From positions 1 through 30,846 of the forward strand of contig CAYHKW010000004.1 in assembly GCA_964357385.1 (NCBI GenBank): DNA of 30,846 bases, read 5' to 3'. A model generated the notes under the pieces. The model was not told where the DNA came from and ran no database searches. It saw nothing but the letters and a program-made list of their open reading frames with translations. The DNA is from JAHFJA01 sp964357385 (GTDB lineage: Bacteria > Patescibacteriota > Patescibacteriia > JACQRZ01). Positions 7,160-15,400 of the stretch are shown here, piece by piece (positions within the stretch are counted from its first letter, which is position 1; every line of letters starts with the position of its first letter). Position numbers and translations under genes: made by a program.

Positions 7160-7563
7160 TGGTGGAGATGGCGGGAGTTGAACCCGCGTGATATACGGCA
7201 GGAATAGTACGGTCTACACGTTTAGTTAATCGTTTATACATACTACGACACGGAGATTGACATCCTTGATCGTAATCGTGCATACGTAGGTTTTGGACTA
7301 TGGAGGGTATGCAATCCACATAATCCTATCCTGATAAAATGACACCCGCGCTCGTCCATCAGGCATCAACAAGACGGATGGCTTCTACGTTATTACGCTG
7401 AAGCGGTAGCAAAGTTCGGCATGAAGTTTGAGGCTAGCATGCGAGCATTGCTGGAGATAGTGTTTTTTGCACTTATCAGTTGTGTACAAGGATTGACGAG
7501 GCTAATACACCTGCTCGACGTGCGCGTCCTATACTGTTCGCATATTCGAAACCCGGCATCCCC
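7160..7563 (-). ncRNA. ssrA: Transfer-messenger RNA (tmRNA)
   Basis: The 5' end GGGGATG (7563-7557) pairs with CATCTCC just before the ACCA 3' end to form the seven-pair tRNA-like acceptor stem, with one G-U. The 5' side continues GGGTTTCGA, and the 3' side has a T-arm (GCGGG-TTCAACT-CCCGC). Between them lies a tag frame opening at a GCA Ala codon (7470-7468) after TGATAAGT. It encodes 25 residues beginning AKNTISSNAR and ending PNFATASA before tandem TAA stops (7395-7390). Length is 404 nt. tmRNA with SmpB rescues stalled ribosomes and marks the nascent chain for proteolysis. It begins 15 nt after the smpB stop, on the same strand. Confidence 0.93.
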
Positions 7564-7578
7564 ATAATAGCGGAAAGC

Positions 7579-8028
7579 TTATGGACGTGGGCGTTTGAGT
7601 GCGTGTTGTATGGTTCGCTTGATATCGCGGTTTTTAATGAGCTCCCGTTTTTCATGTTTTTGACGTCCTCGGGCAAGACCGATCGATACCTTAATCCTGA
7701 TCCCTTTAGTATATATGCGAAGAGGCACCAATGTCAAGCCCTTTTGCTGGAGTTTTCCTTGTAATTGCGATAGTTCTTTGCGATTGAGGAGCAGTGCTCG
7801 GCTGCGGGTGGGGGAATAATGCTGTTGGCTTGCTGGCTTGTAGGGAGATATGTGGGCGTTGAGAAGTTGTAAATCAGTGCCATGAAATACCGCAAAACTC
7901 CCTTTTAATGAAATATGGCCGCCGCGTACTGATTTTACTTCAGGTCCAGAAAGCACAATACCTGCCTCATATTCGTGAAGAATTTCATATTCATGGAGGG
8001 CTTTTTTGTTGATAGCAAGTACGGGCAT
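7579..8028 (-). CDS. smpB: SsrA-binding protein SmpB
   Basis: A 149-aa basic beta-barrel protein. SmpB hallmarks: AINKKALHEYEILHEYEAGI, LSGPEVKSVRGGH, FAVFHGTDLQLLNAHISPY, and the basic C-terminal tail with GLARGRQKHEKRELIKNRD. SmpB binds the tRNA-like part of tmRNA and places it in the ribosomal A site, with its tail in the empty mRNA channel. The frame is open further upstream, but the ATG at 8028 matches the family start and lies 7 nt after a TATTAT -10 box with a -35 at 17 nt, predicting a leaderless mRNA. Its RNA partner gene follows immediately. Confidence 0.95.
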   Translation of the reverse strand: MPVLAINKKALHEYEILHEYEAGIVLSGPEVKSVRGGHISLKGSFAVFHGTDLQLLNAHISPYKPASQQHYSPTRSRALLLNRKELSQLQGKLQQKGLTLVPLRIYTKGIRIKVSIGLARGRQKHEKRELIKNRDIKRTIQHALKRPRP

Positions 8029-8035
8029 GGAGGGA

Positions 8036-8064
8036 ATAATAGCATTGTTATGGGACGAAATCAA
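8036..8064 (-). promoter_or_regulatory. smpB promoter (leaderless start)
   Basis: On the minus strand TTGATT (8064-8059), a 17-nt spacer and TATTAT (8041-8036) end 7 nt before the smpB ATG at 8028, so transcription should begin at or beside the start codon. This promoter probably serves smpB and ssrA together. It lies directly beside the divergent promoter of the permease gene. Confidence 0.6.
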
Positions 8065-8070
8065 TGGACA

Positions 8071-8079
8071 TGGTATACT
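8071..8079 (+). promoter_or_regulatory. Extended -10 promoter of the AI-2E-family permease
   Basis: TGG-TATACT is an extended -10 element ending 8 nt before the ATG at 8088, predicting a leaderless or nearly leaderless mRNA. No clear -35 is present. It is divergent from, and within 10 bp of, the smpB promoter. Confidence 0.5.
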
Positions 8080-8087
8080 TTTATTAT

Positions 8088-9140
8088 ATGGCATCCCCTC
8101 GTGAAACAGTGATGAATATAAACATCTCAACGCAGACCTTCATCAAGATTCTGGTGATCATGGCTGCATTGTGGTTTTTGTACCTCATTAGCAATGTACT
8201 GGCCCTTCTGTTTGTTGCCTTCATTATATCATCCGCACTGTCTCCATCAGTAAATGCCATGGAGAAACGAAAAGTTCCTCGCGTGGCAGGTATCTTGCTT
8301 ATCTATTTTGCAGTGTTGGCAGTGATTACTCTCATGTTTGTATTGTTAATACCGGCACTAGCAGATCAGGTAAGCCAGCTGGCAATGAATTTTCCGGTCT
8401 ACTCAGAACGACTTCTTGCGATTTTCCGCGGGCTTCAAAGCCAGGCAATTGATGTAAATATTCTTGAGCAAGCAAAAAAAGGTTTAGCAGCCATGGAGGC
8501 GGGACTGCTTACGTTTGCCAGCGGCCTTTTTTTGAAAATCTTTGATGTGATTGGAGGATTTGTGGCCTTGTCAGTAGTCCTTGTTCTGAGTTTTTACATG
8601 ACGTCACAAGAGCATGTGGTTCAGCGCGCATTGACCTTTGTTACTCCAAAGCGCTATGAAGGATATATCAATCACCTGATTACCCGTATCCAGCATCAGA
8701 TCGGCAAATGGCTTCGTGCTCAGCTGATTCTGAGTTTTATTATCTTTGTATTGAGTTATGTCGGGCTTACGATCTTGGGGGTGGACTATGCATTGACCCT
8801 TGCGCTGGTTGCGGCACTGACGGAATTTGTCCCGGTGGTAGGACCTATCCTTGGTGCGATTCCTGCGGCATTTATTGCCCTTAACCAATCCCCGTGGCTT
8901 GCATTGTGGGTGATTATCCTCTATTTGGTGATCCAAAGGCTTGAAAATGACCTTTTGGTACCAAAAGTCATGCAGCATACCGTCGGTCTCAATCCGCTTA
9001 TTAGCATTATTGCCTTATTAATAGGGGCAAAATTGGCCGGTGTGGTCGGGGCATTGCTTGCTATTCCGGTTACCACCGCTATTGGGGTGGTCGTTTCTGA
9101 CTTTTTTGGTGAGACTGAAAAGGAAGAAAAAGCGAAATAG
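8088..9140 (+). CDS. AI-2E family transporter (PerM/YhhT-like permease)
   Basis: A 350-aa integral membrane protein with about eight hydrophobic helices. It shows the typical pattern of the family: two N-terminal helices, a charged loop (SPSVNAMEKRKVPR), a long soluble stretch around residues 75-130, then C-terminal helices with TEFVPVVGPILGAIPAAFIAL and the late VVGALLAIPVTTAIGVV. Members have been linked to export of autoinducer-2 or to ion and sodium/proton exchange; the substrate here cannot be read from sequence. I start at 8088 because an extended -10 ends 8 nt before it. An upstream in-frame ATG at 8064 would lie ahead of that promoter. Confidence 0.88.
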   Translation: MASPRETVMNINISTQTFIKILVIMAALWFLYLISNVLALLFVAFIISSALSPSVNAMEKRKVPRVAGILLIYFAVLAVITLMFVLLIPALADQVSQLAMNFPVYSERLLAIFRGLQSQAIDVNILEQAKKGLAAMEAGLLTFASGLFLKIFDVIGGFVALSVVLVLSFYMTSQEHVVQRALTFVTPKRYEGYINHLITRIQHQIGKWLRAQLILSFIIFVLSYVGLTILGVDYALTLALVAALTEFVPVVGPILGAIPAAFIALNQSPWLALWVIILYLVIQRLENDLLVPKVMQHTVGLNPLISIIALLIGAKLAGVVGALLAIPVTTAIGVVVSDFFGETEKEEKAK

Positions 9141-9148
9141 GGGTAATT

Positions 9149-9177
9149 TTGACAAAATACGCGATGTGTAGTATAAT
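9149..9177 (+). promoter_or_regulatory. Consensus sigma70 promoter of the DUF4143 ATPase
   Basis: TTGACA (9149-9154), exactly 17 nt, then TATAAT (9172-9177): a full consensus promoter and the best in the window. It starts 8 nt after the permease stop and leaves a leader of roughly 40 nt. The spacer holds one arm of an operator-like inverted repeat, so this strong promoter is probably repressed. Confidence 0.85.
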
Positions 9178-9216
9178 GAATTTATACAAATATATATAAC
9201 TATACATCGTGTATTT
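9155..9216. promoter_or_regulatory. Paired operator-like inverted repeat across the ATPase promoter
   Basis: AAATACGCGATGTGTAGT (9155-9172) and the reverse complement of 9199-9216 (AAATACACGATGTATAGT) agree at 16 of 18 positions. Each arm is also an imperfect palindrome of the form TACRC-GAT-GTRTA. The arms are centred at about 9164 and 9207, some 43 bp apart, close to four helical turns. Arm 1 fills the -35/-10 spacer and arm 2 lies in the leader. This fits binding sites for a dimeric repressor. Confidence 0.6.
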
Positions 9217-9225
9217 CTAGTTAAT

Positions 9226-10374
9226 ATGCCCTATTTTGAACGAATTGTCTCTCAAGCGATACGTGATTCTATCGGAAAAGGTCAGCAAGTGACCATTATA
9301 TACGGGCCTCGTCAGTCCGGTAAAACTACCCTCATAAAGCATATTGTGGGTGAAGCAAGTAAGGACGTTTACTATGCCACCGGAGATGATCTTTTTGCTC
9401 AGCAATTGTTTTCTCGACATGAATGGGCGTTTCTTGAACGTGAATTGGGAAACGCACGAACTATCGTGATTGATGAGGCACAAAAGATAGACAATATCGG
9501 GCTTACTCTCAAACTCTTGGTTGATAGGGGCGGTTATACGGTTATTGCTTCAGGATCTGCTTCGTTTGATTTGGCACAAAAATTGAACGAACCACTCACG
9601 GGTCGTACCAATACGTTTCATCTTTTCCCTTTGCTCTATCAAGAGATACAAGAGCAGTACCGTGGCGTTTCAACAGATATTCAGCTTGAGGAATGTCTGT
9701 TGTATGGTATGTACCCTCGTATTCATACGATACGTGATAAAAGGGAGAAAGAGCAGTATCTGTCTGAATATCTTAATACGTATCTCTATAAGGATATTTT
9801 GACGCTCGAAACAGTGCGCAAGCCACAAAAAGTCGTTGATCTCCTTACATTGCTTGCACTGCAGTTGGGCAGCGAGGTTTCTGTTGCAGAGCTGGCGCGT
9901 ACCCTTTCTATTGGACACGGTGTGGTTGAACGGTATCTGGATCTTCTTGAGAAAATGTTTATTATTGTTCCCCTTCGCGGTTTTAGCCGCAATTTACGAA
10001 AGGAAGTAAGTAAGATGCCAAAATACTACTTCGTAGATATCGGAATTCGTAATGCTCTCATCAAAAACTTTAACCCCCTTGCCTTGCGTGACGATGTCGG
10101 GGCACTATTTGAAAATTGGTTTATTGTGGAGGTCTACAAGTCTCACTTGATGCATCGTCGTGGTGCAAATCGCTATTTTTGGCGTACATACAATCAAGAA
10201 GAAGTTGATTTTGTGGTTGAGCGCGACGGGATCTTGAGTGGATATGAGTGCAAATGGAGTCCAAAAAGCAAGGAAACACCGCCAAAAAGCTGGACAAGCA
10301 CGTACCCTAACGCCACCTATGAAGTAGTGCATCGCGATAATGTTCGAGAGATACTTGATCGTCTCGAACAGTAA
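9226..10374 (+). CDS. DUF4143 ATP-binding protein (AAA-type ATPase)
   Basis: A 382-aa protein. The N-terminal AAA domain has a Walker A motif, IYGPRQSGKTTL (residues about 25-36), and a Walker B-like TIVIDEAQK near residue 85, followed by VIASGSASFDL as sensor. The C-terminal half is the DUF4143 region: a helical part (LLTLLALQLGSEVSVAELARTLSIGHGVVERYLDLLEK) resembling winged helix, then a nuclease-like alpha/beta part with FENWFIVEVYK, EEVDFVVERDG and YECKW. Family members are widespread and poorly characterised. The D-x18-ExK-like arrangement (VDFV...YECKW) recalls PD-(D/E)XK folds. The operator pair over its promoter suggests tight control, perhaps by its own product. Confidence 0.88.
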   Translation: MPYFERIVSQAIRDSIGKGQQVTIIYGPRQSGKTTLIKHIVGEASKDVYYATGDDLFAQQLFSRHEWAFLERELGNARTIVIDEAQKIDNIGLTLKLLVDRGGYTVIASGSASFDLAQKLNEPLTGRTNTFHLFPLLYQEIQEQYRGVSTDIQLEECLLYGMYPRIHTIRDKREKEQYLSEYLNTYLYKDILTLETVRKPQKVVDLLTLLALQLGSEVSVAELARTLSIGHGVVERYLDLLEKMFIIVPLRGFSRNLRKEVSKMPKYYFVDIGIRNALIKNFNPLALRDDVGALFENWFIVEVYKSHLMHRRGANRYFWRTYNQEEVDFVVERDGILSGYECKWSPKSKETPPKSWTSTYPNATYEVVHRDNVREILDRLEQ

Positions 10375-10400
10375 AATGACGCAAAAACACTACAAAATCC

Positions 10401-10429
10401 CCCTTAACCCTTCCTTTTTTAAGGGTTTT
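10401..10429 (+). terminator. Terminator after the DUF4143 ATPase
   Basis: CCCTTAA (10401-10407) pairs with TTAAGGG (10419-10425) and is followed by TTTT. An alternative register pairs AACCCTT with AAGGGTT. It lies about 27 nt after the stop at 10374 and before the sigma-factor gene. Confidence 0.55.
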
Positions 10430-10461
10430 GTGGTAGCCTTGCTCTATTGTATTAATTGAAC

Positions 10462-10488
10462 TGTAACGTTTTCCTGTTAGCTTACGTC
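10462..10488 (+). promoter_or_regulatory. Possible ECF-type promoter of the sigma-factor gene
   Basis: TGTAAC (10462-10467) and CGTC (10485-10488), 17 nt apart, resemble the AAC...CGT pattern of some extracytoplasmic-function sigma promoters. That would fit self-activation by the gene downstream. An alternative -10 of vegetative type, TATAGC (10492-10497), ends 9 nt before the ATG. Neither is strong. Confidence 0.25.
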
Positions 10489-10506
10489 TAATATAGCATC
10501 ACTCAC

Positions 10507-11067
10507 ATGCGTGGGTACCTGAACGAACAAATCCTCATTTATCATATTAAACGAGGACACACCGAGAGTTTTGCGCCTTTGTACGATTATTATGTACAAA
10601 AGGTATATCGGTTTGTGTATCTGAAGGTTCCGTCTGCCAGTGATGCGGAAGATTTGACTTCCGAGACATTTTTAAAAACATGGCAGTATATAAAGGAAAG
10701 CAAGGGGATTGGCAATCTTCAAGCAGTGATTTATAAGATTGCCCGCAACGTCGTCGTTGATTTTTATCGAAAGAGAGGAAAAGCGCTTGTCGAGTCACTC
10801 GATGATAGTGAGAATGAAATCGTCATTGCTGACCGTGTTGACCTCACCCTGGAAGAAAAGATGACATTAAAGTCTGACATGGTGCTGGTTGAAAAAGCAC
10901 TTCGCGAACTGAAAGACACCTATCGTGAAATCATCGTACTGCACTTTCTTAATGATTTATCTCTTAAAGAGATTGCCAAAGTGGTTGATCGTTCTCCGGG
11001 AGCAGTACGCGTTATGCTCCATCGGGGCATCAAAGCACTGAAAGGCAAGCTGAAACCGCACAAATAG
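10507..11067 (+). CDS. ECF-type RNA polymerase sigma factor (sigma-70 family)
   Basis: A 186-aa sigma factor with only regions 2 and 4. Region 2 (residues about 20-100) holds FAPLYDYYVQKVYRFVYLKV, the acidic ASDAEDLTSETFLKTW and IARNVVVDFYRKR. Region 4 (about 125-180) has LRELKDTYREIIVLHFLNDLSLKEIAKVV and the recognition helix SPGAVRVMLHRGIKALK. Such factors direct polymerase to a small regulon after release from a membrane partner. The next gene, 14 nt downstream, encodes a single-span membrane protein in the position of an anti-sigma factor. The S-layer gene follows that, so it is a plausible target. No ribosome site precedes the ATG. Confidence 0.93.
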   Translation: MRGYLNEQILIYHIKRGHTESFAPLYDYYVQKVYRFVYLKVPSASDAEDLTSETFLKTWQYIKESKGIGNLQAVIYKIARNVVVDFYRKRGKALVESLDDSENEIVIADRVDLTLEEKMTLKSDMVLVEKALRELKDTYREIIVLHFLNDLSLKEIAKVVDRSPGAVRVMLHRGIKALKGKLKPHK

Positions 11068-11081
11068 TTTTTCATACATAC

Positions 11082-12221
11082 ATGAGCCGTAAGATTATTA
11101 AACAACTAAAAACGTTACAGCGCATCACTCCTCGCAGTGAATGGCAGGCTGCCTGTAAAGAAGTATTACTCTCTCAAGTGGCGTCTCAAGGCATGGGGAC
11201 ATCACGACCAGGGACATTTGCGGGGATTGTCGTATATACCCGCACCGTACTTTCTGGCGCCTATCAATATACTCTTGGCGCGGTAGTCGCTCATCCGGCT
11301 GCAATGGCTTTGACAGCATTGACGATTCTTTTTGGAGGATCAGTCGCAACCTTGGGCGCTCGACACAGCTTGCCGGGCGATACATTATATAGTGTAAAAA
11401 AGACCACTGAAAATATTCAGGTCGCCATCGCATTCCCTGACCAAAAGGCAGAGCTCCAGATGCAGCAAGTAGAAACACGCCTTGAAGAGTTGGATGCCAT
11501 TTCAAAACAATCGATCAGTGATGAAGAAAAAGCAGCAAAAGTAGATTCACTGGTAAGCGATGTAACATCAACCCTCACGAGCGCCGGGCAGTATTTGGAA
11601 GATATAAAAAGCAGCCAAGATTCAAAGCGGGTCGCTCAAGTAGCCAACGCAGTGAGTCAAAAGGCAGTACGCGTCAGTGAGGTACTTTCAAAAACAAAAC
11701 AAGCGCTCTCAAAGCCGGTGAAGCACAATACGGCACCAAAAGTAAAAGAAGCGCTCGCGCAAGCCAACACTACCACCACTAAAGCATTAGCGGTCGTGAT
11801 CGAGAAAAATGGAAGCAGTGCAACGCCGGAAGAGATAAAGAACAATATACAAGATCGCATTAAGCAGGCGGAAGAACATGTAAAGACATTGGATCAGGTA
11901 GTAAAGATCGCATCGAGCACAAAAGGGGTGGATGCAACACAGGTAGCAAAAGCCACTCAAGATTCAAAAGAAGCCACTGACAAATTGAACATCGCAAAAA
12001 AATCCCTTGAAAAAAATGATCTCTCACTGGCGCTGATGAGTTTGGATGAGTCATACAAGCTGGTGGTGGATGCGCAAGAAAGCGCAGAGGCAATCATCAT
12101 CACTACTCCAGAGACCAAAGATGAAGAGATAAAAGAAGGGGATAAAAAAGAAGAAACAAAAATACCTACCCCAGAAAAGCAAGAAAGTGAAACACCGCTT
12201 GCTGATCCCACTTCACCATAG
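11082..12221 (+). CDS. DUF5667 membrane protein, putative partner of the ECF sigma factor
   Basis: A 379-aa protein. Residues 1-35 are basic and probably cytoplasmic (SRKIIKQLKTLQRI). One hydrophobic span lies near 65-88 (HPAAMALTALTILFGGSVATLG). The DUF5667 motif LPGDTLYSVKKTTENIQVAIA follows near residues 95-115. The rest is long helices rich in Lys, Glu, Gln and Ala, ending in a low-complexity, acidic Thr/Pro/Glu tail. DUF5667 proteins commonly follow sigma factors in CPR and actinobacteria. The layout (short inside tail, one span, long outside helical region) suits an anti-sigma factor or envelope sensor, though no classic zinc anti-sigma motif is visible. It is co-transcribed with the sigma gene. 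Confidence 0.82.
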   Translation: MSRKIIKQLKTLQRITPRSEWQAACKEVLLSQVASQGMGTSRPGTFAGIVVYTRTVLSGAYQYTLGAVVAHPAAMALTALTILFGGSVATLGARHSLPGDTLYSVKKTTENIQVAIAFPDQKAELQMQQVETRLEELDAISKQSISDEEKAAKVDSLVSDVTSTLTSAGQYLEDIKSSQDSKRVAQVANAVSQKAVRVSEVLSKTKQALSKPVKHNTAPKVKEALAQANTTTTKALAVVIEKNGSSATPEEIKNNIQDRIKQAEEHVKTLDQVVKIASSTKGVDATQVAKATQDSKEATDKLNIAKKSLEKNDLSLALMSLDESYKLVVDAQESAEAIIITTPETKDEEIKEGDKKEETKIPTPEKQESETPLADPTSP

Positions 12222-12288
12222 GTTAGGTGAAGGGGGTAAAAAAAGTAAAAAATAAAAACTCCCTATTGTTTAAAATCTACGCAGAAAG

Positions 12289-12384
12289 CTTGAGAAGGGA
12301 AACCCAATCAAGGACTGCTGTTTAGTCCGCTTCAGTAAAGGTCGAGTTCGTTCCCTCGCGAGAGGGAGTAGCGAACCGCTGAAG
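12289..12384 (+). promoter_or_regulatory. Highly structured 5' leader RNA of the S-layer gene
   Basis: Within the 201-nt gap before the S-layer ATG, hairpins follow one another. (1) CTTGA (12289-12293) with TCAAG (12308-12312), enclosing GGG-AAA-CCC. (2) GGACT (12312-12316) with AGTCC (12324-12328). (3) CTTCAG (12330-12335) with CTGAAG (12379-12384), enclosing GTTCG/CGAAC (12346-12350, 12372-12376) and TCCCTC/GAGGGA closed by a GCGA tetraloop (12352-12367). A purine-rich ribosome site, AAAGGA, sits about 7 nt before the ATG at 12423. I match it to no riboswitch class I know. It could stabilise an abundant mRNA or regulate translation. Confidence 0.6.
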
Positions 12385-12422
12385 ATGGTGTCGTCTAATA
12401 ATAACTACGAAAGGACTTAATT

Positions 12423-15400
12423 ATGTCAAATGTACTTAAAGCCGCAAAGCGAATGCTCACGACGGCTGTGGTGGCAACCACTGTACTTGGGTCTATGGGT
12501 CTTGCTTCAATTGTTCCTGCAAGCGCAGCAACATTGGTACAAGGTGATCTCATCAAGGCCTCTGGTGCAGCCGTATACTACTATGGTTCCGACGGAAAGC
12601 GTTATGTTTTCCCTAACGAAAAGACTTTCAAGACCTGGTACGCCGATTTCTCAAAAGTGAAGATTATCACTGATTCAGAACTCGCAGCCATCTCAATTGG
12701 TGGCAACGTTACCTATCGCCAAGGCACCCGCCTTGTAAAAATCACCACAGATCCTAAGACGTATGCAGTAGAGCCAGGCGGCAAACTTCGCTGGGTATCC
12801 AGTGAACAGATCGCAAAGGATCTCTATGGCAACAACTGGAATATGTGGATTGACGACGTATCTGATGCTTTCTTTACGAACTACCAGACAGGAGCAACGA
12901 TCACCACGTCAACCCCTTCAGTAGGAAGCCTTATCAAAATGGCATCCTCTTCTGATATCTACTATGTAGATGCAACCGGTAAGAGAAAGATTGCGGATTT
13001 CAATGCATTCGTTGCAAACAACTTCCGCTCTGAATTCATCCTGACTGTTGCTGACTCAATCTTTAATGCAATTACCACTGGTACTTCTATTACTGCTTTT
13101 GAGAGCGCAATCGCGATGTTTCAAGTAACCACTGTTACTGGTCCTGTATCTACGGGTACTGGGTTGAGTCTCATGGTTGACGCTGCTGCTGCCCCATCAA
13201 CATCAGTTATTGCTGATTCTGTTAATGGCGGCCAGGCACAGGTAGACATTGCAAAGTTTAACTTCACTGCAGGTAACGACGGCGACGTTGTTGTAAGCGG
13301 TCTGAAGCTTAACCGTATCGGTATCGCAAACGATTCTGATATCAACAATGCTTATCTTTACGACGGTATGATGCGCTTAGCTGAGGTAACAAGTATCTCA
13401 AGCCGCGTTATTACCTTCACCAACTCAAACGGTCTCTTTACTGTTAGCCGTGGTACGACTAAGAGTATTTGGGTAAAGTTTGATATCAGCAAAGCAGCAA
13501 CCGCTGGTAAGACACTTGGTGTCTCTATCAATGCAGCATCTGATGTTACCGCTGGCGCTAATGTAACCATTGCTGGTACATTCCCAATGAGCGGCAACTT
13601 GATGACCGTAGCAACCGTTAACGATCTCGGTAGACTTACCGTAGCAAACGTATTGCCAACGACTGCAGGTACTGTTGATGCACAGGACAACTACGAGGTA
13701 TGGAAATTCAGCCTTCAGGCTTCAAACCAAAACCTCCGCGTTACTCGTCTTGCATTCACCAACATCGGTTCAACTTCAGCATCCGATATCGTCAACTTCA
13801 AGTTGTATGATGGAGGCGTGCAGATTGGATCTGCTGTTGCATCTGCTGACGCAAACAAGCGCATTGAGTTTGACCTTTCATCAACTCCTCTTGATATCAC
13901 CTCTGGTGTAACCAAGCAGTTGACCTTGAAGGCAGACATCAAGGCTGGTTCAGCACGAACCTTCCAGTTCTCAATCCAGAAGCCATCAGACATCTATGTA
14001 TGGGATCGACAATATAACGTTGCTCTTTTCCCATTCCCATCAGGTGGAACCGTTGGTGTTTGGACCGTAGTTCAGGCAGGTGGTGCAACCACCATCAATC
14101 CAGGTACTTTGAGCGTAAGCCGCACCTCAACATCACGTTCTGGTAACGCTGCAATCAACGGTACAAACCAAGAGCTCGCAACATTCGAGTTCAAGGCCGC
14201 TGGTGAAGATGTTAAAGTAAACACATTGAACGTTCGCGCACAGGTCGGTGCTGTAGGAAGTGGCAAGACCATCAAGAACGTAAAGCTTTTGGCAACTGAA
14301 GCTCAGGTTGGTACCATTCAAACAACGGTAACTTCCACTGCGGTAGCAGCAATTAATGCTGGTACTTCAGGTGCTGTTGTCACTGACGCAAACGACGTTT
14401 CTTTCACATTGGGTAACAGTCTTGTCGTAAAGGCAGGTACTTCTACTTTTGTGAAAGTCGTTGCTGATCTCACCGGAACTGGTGTTGCTGCTGATGCAGT
14501 ACAGGTAGCACTTGTAGCGCAGTCTGGTAATGCACAAGGCACTGCTTCGTTGACGGGTATCGCTGCTCCTGCAGCAACCACTACTGGCAACTCACTCATT
14601 CTCGCATCTGGTTCACTTACCGGTGCAAAGAGTGCAGCAGTTGCTGACATGACCGTTGTTAAGGGCGCCAACAACCAATTGGTTGGTCAGGTTGTTCTTA
14701 CTGCCGGTTCTGCAGAAGGTCTTGATTTGAACAGTCTTACGATCACTGATGCAGATGGTACAAACGGTCTTGGCGCTGCCTTGAGCAACGTTAAGCTTAT
14801 GACCACCATCAATGGTGTAAGCACGCAGCTTGGTTCAACTCAGGTTAACCCAAGCAGCACTACCGCTGCTACTCTTACATTCAGCATCTCACCAGCGGTG
14901 AGCATCGCTGCTTCAGGATCTGTTACGCTCGATTTCCGCGCTGACATCTTGAGCGGTGCTACTCTTACTGGTAACAATGACTCGATCAAAGTTACCGCTG
15001 CTACCGGTGTTGGTAAGAGCACCACAACAACAATCAGCCTCGCTTCTTCAGCAACCCTACAGGTTTACACTGTTGTAGCAGGCGGAACGGTTTCTGTGTC
15101 TGTTGATTCATCAACCCCACAAGACCAGATCGTTGTTATGAACACTACACAGAATACACTTGGTGCATTCCGTGTATCAGCAAACAATGCAGAAGACCTC
15201 ATCGTTAACCAGCTTATCTTTGTTGATAACAGCACTGACGCAAACAGCGTAAGCAACGTTACCAACTTGAAGCTGTACGCTGATGGCGTTCCTGTTGGCA
15301 ACACTGTTGCTACCTTGAGCAAGATCCGCAACAACACATTGTCAGCAAACGTTGGTGGCAGCACAACTGCTCCTACGGTTACTGACGGTACCACCTTCAC

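Noticed and set aside
7160..7563. A tRNA gene suggested by the T-arm-like sequence near 7175-7195
   Set aside because: The T-arm and CCA belong to tmRNA: the partner acceptor strand lies 400 nt away and a tag frame lies between.
8029..8130. N-terminal extension of SmpB to 8130
   Set aside because: The extra 34 residues are not SmpB-like and overlap the permease start and both promoters. The family start is the ATG at 8028.
10461..11120. CTGTAACGTTTT at 10461-10472 and its inverted copy at 11109-11120 as a regulatory pair
   Set aside because: The second copy lies within the coding start of the DUF5667 gene, more than 600 bp away and in the opposite orientation. A 12-base match of this kind is weak evidence alone.
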